This document shows positions 42,300 through 54,242 of a stretch of DNA of 64,000 bases, one piece after another (the stretch's first letter is position 1; every line of letters begins with the position of its first letter). The translations under genes were made by a program, and so were the position numbers. Origin of the DNA: Absidia repens (lineage: Eukaryota; Mucoromycota; Mucoromycetes; Mucorales; Cunninghamellaceae); assembly GCA_002105175.1 (NCBI GenBank), contig MCGE01000019.1, positions 620,001 to 684,000 on the forward strand, in the 5' to 3' direction. The notes beneath the pieces were generated by a model, which worked only from the letters and a program-made list of their open reading frames with translations, had not been told where the DNA came from and ran no database searches.

Positions 42300-44284
42300 G
42301 GAGACAAGGTAATATAAATATGGCTACAAAAACTCAGTGTCAACTCTCGCCTTTCTTAAGCGAGAATTTGTTTTTAGAAGGTTTACTTGACTTTTATTGC
42401 TGTATCTTGCCCATACTATATTTTATCTACGTCAACTTGCACAAGCTCTTGCTGCTGATACAAACTGATTGTGCGTCGTTGTATTGGTTAGTACTGCCAT
42501 AGTGGATTTCAATGAGGCGATGGGGCGGCCCAGTAGTTAATTTTTAGTGTTATCTCTTATTCAATAAAGACTTTTTTTTATTACTTTATCTTCTTGTCAT
42601 ATATGTCATTCTCTCGTTCAGGGTTATTATGATAGCATAGATAGCTCATGTCATCCTAGAAAATCAAGGGCAATGGTCTAGAGAAAAAATCATAGATTTA
42701 TTGAACGTCAGGTCCGTTTTTGGGGGGTGGTACGTTGTGATGGATCGTCTCATTTACTGGAGAAACGACAGCTGAAAATTTCACAGTCCGCCCACATGAA
42801 ATTTCTATTTTCTCTCGCGCTTGTTTTCTTTACAAAAAAAAACATAAACTTCGGCTGAAACATTCAATGAAGCTTTGGACATCTTGGATTAGTGTTAGAA
42901 TGCGAATCAGGGGCTTTTGAATAATTCAATACAAACATGCATGGGGAAACCCTTTCATTTCGGATTCGCGATTTAGGAATTACCATTAGACTAGCCATCA
43001 TAGATTATTGTTATGAAACTGTCTTTAACTTAACGTTGTGTTAGTGATCATAGTTTATTTCTACATATGAATAAAAATATATCTTGTGTTTCTACTATTA
43101 ATTGCGCTCATTGTTTAATTGTCTTGCTGAATAGGTTGGTCTACTTGGGTGTAGAAAAAAAGGGGCATGTGTATACGTGTGTATGTGTGTATGTGTGCAG
43201 CCCCGCTCCCTCCTCCCTCTACATACGCACACGCACGCTTCACAAAAAGGAAAGCATACTTTGATCACCGGTAAACTATGTTATCGAATTGCTTAGATTA
43301 TTGTGGTGAGCCGGGATTTTTGAAATGATTGGTTGGAAGCAAGATCGCGTGATGCCATGTCTTTGAATACTGGCAAATGCCTCCTTTTTGTTGCCATCCA
43401 TAATAATAACATAGTGACAAACCAAACCTAAAGGAATTAATCGACTGACTATCATCATAATGGTCGCGATTCTATTTTTACCATGCAAGACAGCAATGTT
43501 TATTTTTATCCACATTTGAATTTTCCTTTTAAAAAAAGTCTAAATGTTGGTTATTGAGCAAGTCATTTTGCAGTATTTTCTTAGAAAACCACGTTTCTTA
43601 GCATAATCTATTCCCGGTAAACATGATGAACAGTATCGCTGTTACAGATCATAATGGATTGTGTGCTATAGCTATATGTGATATGCGGTACTTTAAAGGG
43701 GAAATGACTTAAAAAAAATGACATTGTAGCTTTTTTTAATCATTCTTTCATTTCTGTAATAAGAAGAAGGGTGTACCTTTTGATTCCCACTTAATGTGGA
43801 TCATACAATGTCTTGTTTTGAACTTTTTTTTTCTTGTATATAGTATCATACCAAATCGATAAGCCTCGTTTCTCGCTAGGACCCAATAAAAATGAGAGAA
43901 TTGACACACATGACCTTCCTTTTTTGACATGCATGGATTTTTTTTGTTTTGTTGTTGCACCAGGGGAAGAATATCATACTTTAAAATGGAAAAGGATTGT
44001 CATGAATCGATTGCATCCCTTTTCTTGTATACAAACAAGTAAAGAGGAAATCATAACAGAGGAAGAACAACAACAATGACAGTTTTGTTTAAAATAAATG
44101 ATGTGAACAGGTACCTAACGAGAAATTTTCGATAAAAACAAAGAATGTATTTAAGGTTTCAGTTGCTTCATAAGTATTCCACAATACATGCTTTATATAA
44201 AAAAGCACCCCCTTCCCATCACTCCTTTCCTTTTTCTCCCTCTTTGTCTCTTTTTTTTCTTTTCTTTTCTTTTCTTTTCACTGG
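42300..44284. other. Intergenic region with one repeat fragment
   Basis: No gene recognised. Contains a partial dispersed repeat at 42770-43090. Immediately before 44285 a TATA box (ctttatataaaaaag, ~44191) and a C/T-rich leader mark the promoter of the next gene. Confidence 0.5.
42770..43090 (+). repeat. Dispersed structured repeat, subfamily A, partial copy
   Basis: Shares cacagtccgcccacatg, a T-rich stretch, gacatcttggattagtgtta, atcaggggcttttgaataat, the core ggggaaaccctttcattt (42941-42965), and the tgaataaaaatat end block with copies at 47810-48130 and 49440-49745. Confidence 0.75.
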
Positions 44285-45205
44285 ATGAATTCCTTACCAG
44301 TATCAAGAAGCAGTGAGTGCAGATTGGATTGCTTACCTTATGATGTTCTTGTTTCAATTTTACAGTTGCCGATATTGGACATCCATAGCATTATGCTACT
44401 AGCCGAAGTATGGCCGCACTATGAAGAACTCAGTATGCATGTCTTACGCTATCATCATCTTCCTCGACTTTATTTGCAAAGCGCAATGGATCAAGAAGGA
44501 AAGAGGCAATATCTTAGCAGGTTTGATTTTCACAGCTTGGACTTGGCCAATCGCCGTGTGACCTTTATGGTACGACCTGGCACGTCCAAACGGTACATTT
44601 CAAACACCTTTACCGCGGCATCCCCCCATTTGCGACACATCACTCTTCATTGTAACTACGCCCACCTTCTGCCCGACCCCCAACTTCATTCTCCTAACAC
44701 TCCAACATCATCAGCCGACCTCGAAAACATTTGCTCAGCTTCGTCCTCCTGTTCTTTATCCAGTCAATGTCCTGAAATCATCGACCAAAATAAGTCACTG
44801 ATACACGATTATGCTACTATAGGCACGAACATGATTCAGTCACATTCACTCTCTTTGAAGCATGGATTTCACACACTCACCACTCGGCCATCTCGTCCAT
44901 ATCAGCAAAAAATTAAACACATCCAACGACAGTCTACTACTAATACTATTAATGATGTGAGCAAAGACAAATGGCAATTTTCATATTGTGTCAGCTATAC
45001 AAATGATCCAAAATCTTCCGCTGTAAATTTAAATTTTGATAAATCACGGAAGCAAAAAGCGGAGCATATGTACCTTTCTCCTATCAGTCTGACTGTCTCA
45101 CTTTCCACTTTACGATCATCCTCCTACTCTATTTTTCAACCATCATTAATCAAGGCACCTTCTTGGTTTGAGAAGTACATTAGGTCGAAATTGTCGTTTT
45201 TGTAA
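44285..45205 (+). CDS. F-box-like protein (306 aa), unknown function
   Basis: Single exon with a good TATA box about 90 bp upstream and AATAAA right after the stop (tttcaataaatt, ~45214). Residues ~14-45 (CLPYDVLVSILQLPILDIHS then IMLLAEVWPHY) have the LPxDVLxxILxL pattern of an F-box. The following part (FTAASPHLRHITLHCNYAHL) resembles the first strand of an LRR, but the rest is Ser/Thr-rich with no repeat structure. A basic segment and a hydrophobic end (WFEKYIRSKLSFL) close the protein. If the F-box is real, Skp1 binding is expected. It is not closely similar to the two F-box/LRR genes at 12-17 kb. Confidence 0.65.
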   Translation: MNSLPVSRSSECRLDCLPYDVLVSILQLPILDIHSIMLLAEVWPHYEELSMHVLRYHHLPRLYLQSAMDQEGKRQYLSRFDFHSLDLANRRVTFMVRPGTSKRYISNTFTAASPHLRHITLHCNYAHLLPDPQLHSPNTPTSSADLENICSASSSCSLSSQCPEIIDQNKSLIHDYATIGTNMIQSHSLSLKHGFHTLTTRPSRPYQQKIKHIQRQSTTNTINDVSKDKWQFSYCVSYTNDPKSSAVNLNFDKSRKQKAEHMYLSPISLTVSLSTLRSSSYSIFQPSLIKAPSWFEKYIRSKLSFL

Positions 45206-45466
45206 AAAATTTTCAATAAATTAATATAAAACTTGAATATTTTTTTGTGAGAGAATTGATGTACTGTACACACAAAAAAGTAGGGGTAATACTCTATCCA
45301 GGGCAAAAGATTATTTAGGTGGTACACGAAACTGAAATTTGGAAAACTTTAATGACCGCTCTTTCATCTTTTCATTCACTGATGGTGTTCAAACTCATTT
45401 TCATTTTGTTTCTTTCTTTTACTTGACCCATTCCCTTCATTCCTAATTTTTCGTTTCGACACCGCC
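45206..45466. other. Short spacer before the hydrolase gene
   Basis: 3' end of the F-box-like gene and promoter of the hydrolase; nothing further recognised. Confidence 0.4.
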
Positions 45467-47191
45467 ATGAACCCCGTCTTGTCACCTCATCCATCCTCAC
45501 AACAGCAACAGTCACCTTTATGGCCTTTATCACACAACCAGCCACCTTCACCTTCCCATTCTATTTCTACTCCATTGCCGCGCCGTGCCAGTAAAAAACC
45601 CCCCTCTCTTGTCGTCTATCCTCCTCCACTTCCTTCTCCCACTTTATCCTACGAATATCCACCACTTCCTCATCCACAACCTACCTCCACAACTTCCACA
45701 TCCATGGCAATCACCAATAAAAAGAAACGAACTAAAAACCCTCGTCCTTATTTGCCTTCATCATCATCTTCAGCAACACCAGCAACAAAACGAACAAGTG
45801 CTGCCAAGAAAAACGCCACTACAGATACATCCTTAGAAGGCGTCTTTCTGGCTAGTCCACCACCCACCGCGACTCGCTTACCCAACAGCGATGCTCTGCG
45901 ACAACCGCGACTTCATCAAACGTTTGACTTTATCTCTGGCCATACAGGTGCTGTAGCGGCTCCGTCAGGTTATAGTCGTGCCACTGGGGCGGCTCTGGGG
46001 CATTTGAAAGGTGTCAAACAACCTCCTCTTCGGCTTGCTTCTCATCGTGTGGGTTTTGCAGAATATGGGGATCCTGAACATGGTCATCCTACCATTGTCA
46101 TTGGCGGTCATGGATGTTCCCGTTTAGTCGGTATCATGTTTGAAGAATTGGCACAAAGACATGGACTACGAATGATATGGCCTGAAAGGCCTGGGTAAGG
46201 AACAGAAAACCACAAATTAAGCAAAACTGGCATAGCCCGAAGTTGTATTGACTCTTTTTTTTTATTTTTATTTTTTTTGGATGGTGCCCAAGCAGATATG
46301 GACTCTCTGAAGAATGTAGCCCACAAGATCTTAATGCGTTGGATTGGGCTGGTAAGTAATGTAATATTATATACAGGAATGGAACGGAGTCGATTAACTG
46401 ATTAGATTATAGAGGTGGTGATCCAATTGGCGGACCATTTAGGTATCGATAAATTTAGCATCATCGCTCAATCCGTCGGTACGGTGTTTGCCATGGCTGT
46501 AGCTCATCAATATAGCTCTCGCATATCAGGCACAATATATATGATTTCACCTTGGGTATCAACACAATTAGCCAACACCTTCAAATGGACACGACGCTTA
46601 CCAGCCAGTTTGGTGACGAAAACCTTATCATTTGCCATGGATGTCATGTGGATTTTCAACAAATCATCCGACAGTAACACAGCAAGCACCTCCAATAACG
46701 AAGACAATACCACCACACCTCCATTCTCACCAGCATACTCTCTTTCCTGCGACCTTCAGGACGAAGAAAATGCATTTTTGGCTTCCTTGGAAGGCGAAAT
46801 TGATCTACCAACGGATTTCCCACCTCACCGACCGTTACGACATATGGTGCGTCCACGTCATGTATCCTTGTATGTGGCCATGAACAAGTATCGTATGAGT
46901 GAACCGTACCAAGCTGGTCAACTAGGCGATGTCATAGTGGCTTTGGAAAAATACCATGATTTTGGCTTTAATTATGATGGTCAACCTCAGCAAGTCCCTG
47001 TCTCGGCCGTTTGGGGCGACAAGGATAGTTTGATTCCACAACGGGCCATTGACTGTTTTGCGAATCAGATTCGTGATATTCGACTCAAAATATTGGACGG
47101 TGAAGGTCATGACTTGATTTGGAAGGAAGGTGTTATGGCTTGGGCGATTCGAAGTATTGGCGAACGATGTCGAGCGGCTGAAAAACATTAA
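45467..47191 (+). CDS. Alpha/beta-fold hydrolase (520 aa, 3 exons)
   Basis: Exons 45467-46194, 46296-46351, 46413-47191 with GT-AG introns in frame. Residues 1-150 are Pro/Ser-rich and likely disordered, with a Lys-rich patch (NKKKRTKNPRP). The hydrolase part starts near 185. It shows GGHGCSRLVG (oxyanion region), WPERPGYGLSE across intron 1, the nucleophile elbow AQSVG (Ser282; Gly replaced by Ala at the first position), and SAVWGDKDSLIP with the probable acid Asp. The catalytic His494 is in DGEGHDLIW. A Ser/Asn-rich insert sits in the cap region (~335-365). All three triad residues can be assigned, so it is likely an active esterase/lipase-type or epoxide-hydrolase-like enzyme. Substrate unknown. 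Confidence 0.82.
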
Positions 47192-47595
47192 GACATTCTT
47201 CACATGATTCCCCTCATCCATGTCCCAAACTGTTATTATTATATTCTTTATATCTATTTAGTTTTTTATTATTTTATTTTTTATATACCCTCTTCCTTCA
47301 TTTTACCTTTATTCTCATTAGTATTACCGTATTACCTTTTATTATTATTTACTTTTTTACTGTATATTTTAAGCAATAATAAAGAATCATATTTTATATA
47401 TAGATGCTTATCTATCTCCATGAGTTTGTATAATATAATACGATGGTTGTTTATCCTAATTGTCGTGTAGCATTGGGGTGGGGAGTTGAAATGCTCTTTT
47501 TATTTGTTTGGGAATTCGAAGTGTCCGAGAGGTTTTGACCTGAATATGAATTAAGTCAATTCCCAAGAAAAGAGCGGTGCGTATTTATTCAGGGC
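47192..47595. other. 3' flank of hydrolase gene
   Basis: AT-rich; AATAAA near 47379 (aataataaagaatc) is the probable poly(A) signal. No gene. Confidence 0.45.
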
Positions 47596-48240
47596 AATAA
47601 ACTCTCTGGCACTCCGCTGGAGCTTTTGGAAATATTTCGATTTACTGGGTGTCACAGTTTTTGGTTAAAGTGTGGGTTTCGATGGGATAGGATTAAAGTC
47701 TCCACCATTTCGCACTTTGGTGGGCGGCCCCTTGGGGCCCAGCCGTCGTGCTCAGCGCGTCGTCAATAGATACTTTTTTTAAAAAAAAATGGGAAGGTCG
47801 AAAAATAGGGTGACTGAACCATTCGCAGTCCGCCTCCATGGATTTAAATTTTCTGTTGGCCCTTTTTTTTTCTTCCTCTTTCTTTCGTTTCTTTTTTTTT
47901 TTAGAACATCAACTTCAACTGCGGATTTAGTGATCTTGGATTAGTGGTTAGAACTTGAATCAGGGGCCTTTTTTGAAAAGTGCAATACAAACATCATGGG
48001 GAAACCCTTCCATTTTGTATTCGTGATCTTTGACCGTCCTCAAATTAGCATTCATTTTAGAATAGAGTCATTAGCTCGGCTTTGCGTTAGTTGTCATAGT
48101 TTATATTGCATCTATATCAGAATTAAACATGTCTTGTCTATTTACTATTATTCTCTTTTTTGCCTTTCATTGTCTCGCTGAATGGGCATGGCATATGTGC
48201 GTGGAAAAACAGAGTTTGTGGGGGGGGGGTGGGGTTTATG
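47596..48240 (+). mobile_element. Dispersed structured repeat, subfamily A, large partial copy
   Basis: Starts AATAAA (47596-47601), GCTCC-GCT-GGAGC hairpin, tcgatttactgggtgtcaca, gggtttcgatgggataggat, ggccccttggggccc, then cagtccgcctccatgg, the gatcttggattagtggttag block, core ggggaaacccttccatttt (near 47998-48021), and ends around tgtcttgtctatttac. It has the full-length 5' part but a shorter 3' part than 57956-59094. Confidence 0.8.
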
Positions 48241-50429
48241 CGTAGAAAAAAAAACGGCAGCTCGTTGTGAAAAATTGCTACTTAGAGTTTATCTAGAAAT
48301 AACCCCCAAGATTGTAACAGCGACATGGATACAGTGATGTGAGCGGAGGAAATGGATGGAAAATACAAAATCAGAGAGGTTCTACGTGGTGTGATTGGAG
48401 AAAAGGTAGCAAATTTTAAAGTCATAGATGGTTATCTTAGATAAGTAGACACCATGCTCTTTTTAATATATTAAATTAATCAACTGAAGATGAAAACACT
48501 ATGTGGCGGATATTTCCAATGATTTGGCATTTGCTGCAAAACAAATTGAACTGTGAAATATACCAATGAAAGCTGTGAAAGAATGGGTATGTCACCAGTG
48601 ATTTCGCTGCACACGTTAAACAAAAATGGTATTTGCACGTACACGTTTTAGTATTTATCATTCGTTGGGGGGGTTGTGCGCCAAAAAAATGCGGATCTCT
48701 TTGTTCATTGAGACCTGTTGATAGGTTGATATATTACAGTCAGGCAAAAATGGCCTCGGTGCGGCATTTAAATATGCATGTTTTTTTTTTTTTGTAATGT
48801 GTCGTTTATTGAATAAAGACTTGGACTCACGTCAAAAAGAGCGGTGGCCAATAAATTAAAAATATATATAAAATGGAGGTGTTTCTGAAGATCGAAAAGA
48901 TAGAGGGTGGTAGTAGGATACTTGTGATGGGAGGTAAAAGGGGAGGGAGCAGTGAAAGAGGGAAGAAGACAAGAGACAGGCAAGAGGAAAGGTTGAGTGT
49001 GAGGGGGAACGGGGATACAGACTAATTTTTTTTATTTTTATTTTTTCATGATTTATACTTTTGCCTGTGACCTTATTTTGTTGGCATTATGTACCCAAAC
49101 TGTAAAAAGAGCGGATAACGGGCACAAACCATATATGTTTAAATATATATAAGGGTAGCCGGACGCTGTAAAAAGCAAGGGGATGAGCTGCATAAGAAAA
49201 AAGTGAATGTATACCATGAATAAAGGTAAACACATGTTTAGTGAGTCAACGGCTTGGGTGTGAAGAAAGGTCACTTAGCCAACTTCACCATCTCGCACTG
49301 TGATGGGCAGCCCTTGCGGCCCAACCGTCAAGCTCAGCGCTCAGTCAGAACCTGGACTTTTTTTTCATGTAGTGAAAAAAAAAGGCAGTTAGACGACTTC
49401 ACCATTTTGCGCTATCGTGTGTAGCCCCTTAACGCCCCACTGGAAAAAAAAAAGTGAGGGTGGCAACATTTACACTCCGCTTGCATTTTTTTTGTTTTAG
49501 CTCAGCCATTTCTTTTTTTCTTTCTTCCATAAGGCTTCAATGAGGTGCCAGTGATCTTGGATTAGTATTAAAACTTGAATCAGGGGCATTTTAAAAAATG
49601 CAATACAAATATCATGGGGAAACCCTTTCATTTTGGATTTGTGATTCCATGACTCCATAGCCTCAACTTAGTATCACGGAACCCCCAATAGTTTAGTTTG
49701 GTATTAGTTTGTCATAGTTTAAATCTACATCTAAATAAAAAGTACCTTGTCTGCTCATTTTATCATTAGTCTCTCTGTCATACGTTTACATAGTTTGTCT
49801 TCTCATCAACTCTACATGGAATGTGGAGTGGGATAAAAAAAAAACCTGATGAGGACATGATTCAGAGTCTGAATTACAGGTTGTGGCATGGTAGAAAAAA
49901 CAAGAAGGAAAAACAAATAGTGGAATGGTTTGAATTGAAGGAGGGCAAAACCATGAGTGAGTTAGCAAGTTAACTCTGTGCATTTTCAAGCATTTGTCAC
50001 TTTCTATTTTTTTTCACTAGTCTCTCATATGCGTTTAGTTATGTTGTCGTATGACGTTATACTACAGTATCAGTGCCATTTCCATTTTTTTCATAGGTAT
50101 ATGATATCAGGCGCAATATATGTCACTGAATTATTAGTAGTAGTGTAATCAAGATCTCATTGGAATAGTTGCAGAAACTCTGTCAATCATACGAAATAGC
50201 TTTCATCTTTTCTTTATTATTTCCTAAATGTTTATCTCTGTCACAGCCCAAGTTATTTAAACTTGATTCATTTATGCAATATAATTTTTGAAAGCTTTAT
50301 TTAAAATTATTAATGAATTGAATTACAACTGAATAAGAGTATAATTTGTAGTAAGAATGATCAAAACATGGTAGCACTGTGAGAAATGTGTTTTGAAGGA
50401 AAAAACAAAAAAGCGAAAGACTTCAACTT
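48241..50429. other. Intergenic region with repeat fragments
   Basis: No gene recognised. A minus-strand frame at 48476-48661 (61 aa) contains five Cys (KTCTCKYHFCLTCA, FCSKC) but no known finger spacing. A head-module fragment lies at 49290-49345, and a core-module copy at 49440-49790. Confidence 0.45.
49440..49790 (+). repeat. Dispersed structured repeat, subfamily A, core-module copy
   Basis: Contains the gatcttggattagtattaaa block, the hairpin gcattttaaaaaatgc, core ggggaaaccctttcatttt (~49614-49638), then the aataaaaagtacc end block. A small head-module fragment (tttgatgggcagcccttgcg) precedes it at 49290-49345. Confidence 0.78.
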
Positions 50430-52261
50430 TTAGAAGACACGGCCTTTCATTTTTTTCAAGTGTCTAACATCGACATCCTTCCAGAACATGACCGAGATTA
50501 GAGTTATTGTATAGAGACAGGTAGCAGTAATAAGCATGAGTCTTTGGGTATCGCTGTAAGCGCTGTTAATGGCATCACTTTCAGCACTTCCAACAGGATA
50601 AGAAGATTGAACATCAATGGAGCCATAAATAGTTTGTAAATCACCTTGAGCACTAGTTGGCAAATACTTGGCCAGTTTTAAAGGGAAAATACCAGTCCAC
50701 ATTGCACCTGCGATAGTGGAGCCAACGGCGCTTCCGATATTGATCACCATGTTTTCCATAGATAGAACAGCAGGTACATACTGATGAGATGAGACGGCCA
50801 TAACTGTCATTTGTTCACAGATAACCAAGGTGCCACCACCAAAAGCAATAAAGATCTGACACATAATGATATAGCCAATATTCACGTCAGGTTGACGGAA
50901 ATTGATCATTAGCCCAACACCAAGAATAGTAATCGGCACACCAAAGTAGAGAGCTTGCCATTTTAATCTTCCATTATACCGAATGATGATACCCATAACA
51001 ATAGACCAGAAAGTTGAACCGATGGTGTAGATATTTGTAATATAGGTTGCTTGACTGACGCTCAGGCGGTAGACCACAATTAGGTAGGAGTAAAAGAAAC
51101 TATCCCACAAGTACCATGCGAGGTAGAGACTGACGGCCATAGTGTAAGTGAAAAAGACAGTTCGATCCATCATTAAGCTCCACGGAATAAATGTAACAGG
51201 GGCACCCCATTTTTCCCAAATACCAAATGCAATAATGAGCAGACCACCAAAAATGAGGAAGCATATAATCAAAGGCGATTTCCATTGGTCAGGTTGTTTG
51301 GCATATAAATTAAATGACAACAAAAACATTGCCAGACCTGCGCAAATTAAGAGTAGACCAATGACGTCAAATTCTTTGGCATAATGGAAGACCGATTGAG
51401 ACCATGTTCTATCATTTTCAACTTTAGGGATCAAACCAGCCTTACGAGCCTTGAGAAGGTTAAAGTAAAATAAGCCGAATAAGGGGGTGCAGACGACAGG
51501 AATAACAATGGCCCATATACCAAAATTCCATCTGAAACCAATAGTGGCCAAGATATGTTCGGCCGCTGGTCCATAAGCCCACACTGTTGCAATCCATGGA
51601 GACGCCACAAATGCAATCATGAATGCACGGTTTCTAAGGGAGGTGGTGTCAGCAATAAAGATGGTCATTGTAAAATTGACAGTAGATGAACCAACTTGAT
51701 AAAAGACTTGAGCAGCACAGTAGGTTTCGACATTTTGGCATGCAGCCATCATTATGAGACCAATAGTCATTGAGCCAACCATAAGCGCAAAACCTTGAGG
51801 GCGACCCCAAACATTGATAAGTTTTGCATATGGAAGAACGAAGAGACCCGATACCATGCTGGAAATGATTTGCGTTGTAGCTGTCAATGAATGCTCTTGG
51901 AACGAACTTGTAACATATGGAGTTAGCGTATTATTAATCCCTGAAGACAATGCTAAGATAAACGAAATAATCCAGATGCTTAAAAAAAGTTAGGAAATTA
52001 AAGTAATTATCTTTGATCAGGTTGGTTTACTCACAAAGTATATGCCATAATTAGATGGTTTTTCGTCCAGACTTCATTCGTCGCTTGGACGCTTTTCACG
52101 CCATATTGAAAATCGGAGGTGTCAACTTTACTGTCGTTATCGCTTTCGCTGTTATTTTTTTCCGTGGTAATATTAGAAGAACTGTCGTGGGTCTTTTTCT
52201 CTTCTTCATCATCGATCACTGGTGGTGGCGCAGAACGAAATGATGGTATCTCGAACTTCAT
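50430..52261 (-). CDS. Siderophore-iron-type MFS transporter (591 aa, 2 exons)
   Basis: Exons, minus strand: 52035-52261 and 50430-51978; the intron splits YTL/F in frame. The N-tail is acidic and Ser-rich, then TNEVWTKNHLIMAY leads into 14-TM-type MFS sequence typical of the Arn/Sit1/Str1 siderophore transporter family: SSGINNTLTPYVTSSFQEHS, LINVWGRPQGFALMVGSMT, IADTTSLRNRAFMIAFVASP and AAEHILATIGFRWNFGIWAI, as well as QIFIAFGGGTLVICEQM. The family imports Fe(III)-siderophore complexes by proton symport at the plasma membrane or endosome. The homologue at 54243-56146 is divergently placed. Two exact iron-GATA sites lie 150 and 550 bp upstream. Substrate specificity cannot be read from sequence. 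Confidence 0.9.
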
Positions 52262-52410
52262 TATTCAATTGGTTCACTTGGATATATGCTACAAAGAATG
52301 GAGTCAAACCGCAAAAAAAAAGAGAATCATGATCAAGGATGGGGAGGATATTTAATTTATAGAAGAAACTCCTTTTTTTTTTTTCTGTATTACGAAAATT
52401 GAAAAATAAA

Positions 52411-52419
52411 ATCAGATAA
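52411..52419 (+). promoter_or_regulatory. Putative iron-responsive GATA site 1 (ATCAGATAA)
   Basis: Exact match to ATCWGATAA, the consensus of iron-sensing fungal GATA repressors (SreA/Sre1/Fep1/Urbs1), 150 bp upstream of the minus-strand transporter start. Confidence 0.6.
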
Positions 52420-52811
52420 AATCACTATGGTCATTCTAAAGAGTGTCACGAACCTTTTCTGCTCATATTTTATCTTTTGCCAATTTGATTGGTTGCGATA
52501 GACAACATGTTGATCTTGTTTTTTTTTTGTTTTCTTTTTTTTTGGTGGTACAAGTCAGCACCCTTTTGTTTGATCTGAACCCCGCTGATACTGTTTCCGC
52601 GCAGATAACAATATCCTTACTTTTCTTCTTTGTTACATTTTGTTGAGGTCAATTCGAGATTATTTCTTTGTACATGTCTTTTAGAGAAGAAAAAAAATCT
52701 GTCACCATATCCAACAAGTCGATGACGGATTAAATAAACAAGGAGAGATGACAAATACAATAAAGTTCCCTTAAGTATCAAATAATTCAAATTTCGCCAT
52801 CCCCGATTTTG

Positions 52812-52820
52812 ATCTGATAA
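52812..52820 (+). promoter_or_regulatory. Putative iron-responsive GATA site 2 (ATCTGATAA)
   Basis: Exact ATCWGATAA match, 551 bp upstream of the minus-strand transporter start, in the shared divergent spacer. Confidence 0.6.
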
Positions 52821-53640
52821 GAGCCGAATGTCCCCTTCATAACAAGTCATATATCTGTGTAACATCCACTTAGAAGAATTAGTTTTACCTGACCACAACA
52901 ATACAATTGCTGTAGCGATGGCCCAGTCATATCCAGGTGATCTTTTTTTTCACCTTCAAATAGGAACGAAGGTCGTCCTGAAGTATTTACTTTAAATCTA
53001 ATGCGCAATAAAGGACAACTTCTAACCAACTCAATGCATTCACCAAAATCCAAACCACTGGTCCTGAAAGTGTCACCTGTGTTTTTCGGAAATTCCTGCT
53101 TTTCTCTTTTTCTTTTTTTTTGGGGGGTTGAGGGGGGGGGTTGAATTGACCATTTGAATCTCCAAGTTCTATCAAATGTTTGTTTGTTTGTTTTTCTTTG
53201 TCATTGCGCAAGTCTTTCAATATAATGTTTTAATGGCAAAAGCCTTTGACAAATTAAGGAGCGCTTACTTTCAATTTGGAATCTATTCCACTTTTGTTTC
53301 TAAAACCATGAAATACGATCTGTGCGCAAGGAACTCTTTACATTTCATATGTCTCTTGCTAATTTTGGAAAGACTGGAACGTCAACTTTGAACTAAGATG
53401 ATATGGAGTGCGGAAATCCCAGAAAAACAGCATGTGAGAACAATGGGGGTAATAATTACAAATTTAAATACAATGAATAATATCTGTAATGAAAAAGAAT
53501 CGAAATCAAGCTTATTGTTTATTTTTTATCTATGGCTACTACTTCTCCTATAATAGACTGCACCTGGATTTGATAATGGAGCTCATCATCATACTATTAT
53601 TGTTAATAAAAGAATTGGTGGGATTTTGTGCATATTATCA

Positions 53641-53711
53641 AGTCCGCTGGCGGACTGGGTGAATATTAGTGCAGAAAAAAAGTCCACAGCCACATAACTT
53701 GATGGCTGTGG
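53641..53711. repeat. Two adjacent perfect hairpins in the divergent spacer
   Basis: agtccgc-tg-gcggact (53641-53656) and ccacagcca-(10 nt)-tggctgtgg (53684-53711) are perfect 7-bp and 9-bp inverted repeats only 27 bp apart. Confidence 0.6.
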
Positions 53712-53802
53712 TTTAGGTACATTAGGGGAGTACTGCACACAAATTCAAACTACCAGCCAAGATCTAGATCAAGATGAGTTTGATAAAAAAACGCTAAAAA
53801 AC

Positions 53803-53811
53803 ATCTGATAA
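53803..53811 (+). promoter_or_regulatory. Putative iron-responsive GATA site 3 (ATCTGATAA)
   Basis: Exact ATCWGATAA match, 432 bp upstream of the plus-strand transporter start. Confidence 0.6.
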
Positions 53812-54242
53812 AAAACACAACGTATCACTTGAATTGTTACACGTAAAGTCAAACCTACGTCGTGGAACCTCAAGAGTTTAGCTGTTCACTTTGGGAGAGG
53901 TCTATTACTATCTATTGCGCCGTACATTACAGGCATTGGATTTTGTTTGACTTCATTTGAAACTTTGTATGCCTCACGGTTTGATTACTGTTCGTCATTA
54001 ATGGTGAATAACCTTAAGTATCTGTCAATTATGAAGTGAAGCTGAATTACAGATGATGCTGTATTTGTAGTACGAGATTTGAATTTATGTTTTAGGATTT
54101 TTCGTATCACATTGACATGAGTTTGTCTATATTTGTATATAATATATATATATATATATGTATAATATTCGAGTCCCTTTTTTTTATTCTTTTGTCTTTC
54201 TTTAGCATTTTTATTTTCGGCTCTTTTCAGATCAAAGTAATA

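Larger units (their letters stand above)
52420..54242. other. Divergent spacer between the two siderophore-type transporter genes
   Basis: About 2 kb without a credible gene. Minus-strand open stretches at 52847-53220 have some protein-like texture (GECIELVRSCPLLRIRFKVN) but are broken into overlapping frames with no start/splice logic; an eroded exon is possible. Three iron-GATA sites and two hairpins are listed separately. A TATA-like tatatatatatg lies ~100 bp before 54243. Confidence 0.5.

Noticed and set aside
48476..48661. 61-aa minus-strand frame with several Cys pairs
   Set aside because: Cys spacing does not match a known zinc finger, and there is no splice or expression context.
52617..53220. 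Possible gene on the minus strand between the siderophore-type transporters
   Set aside because: Three overlapping frames, none with consistent splice signals or known motif; at best an eroded exon.
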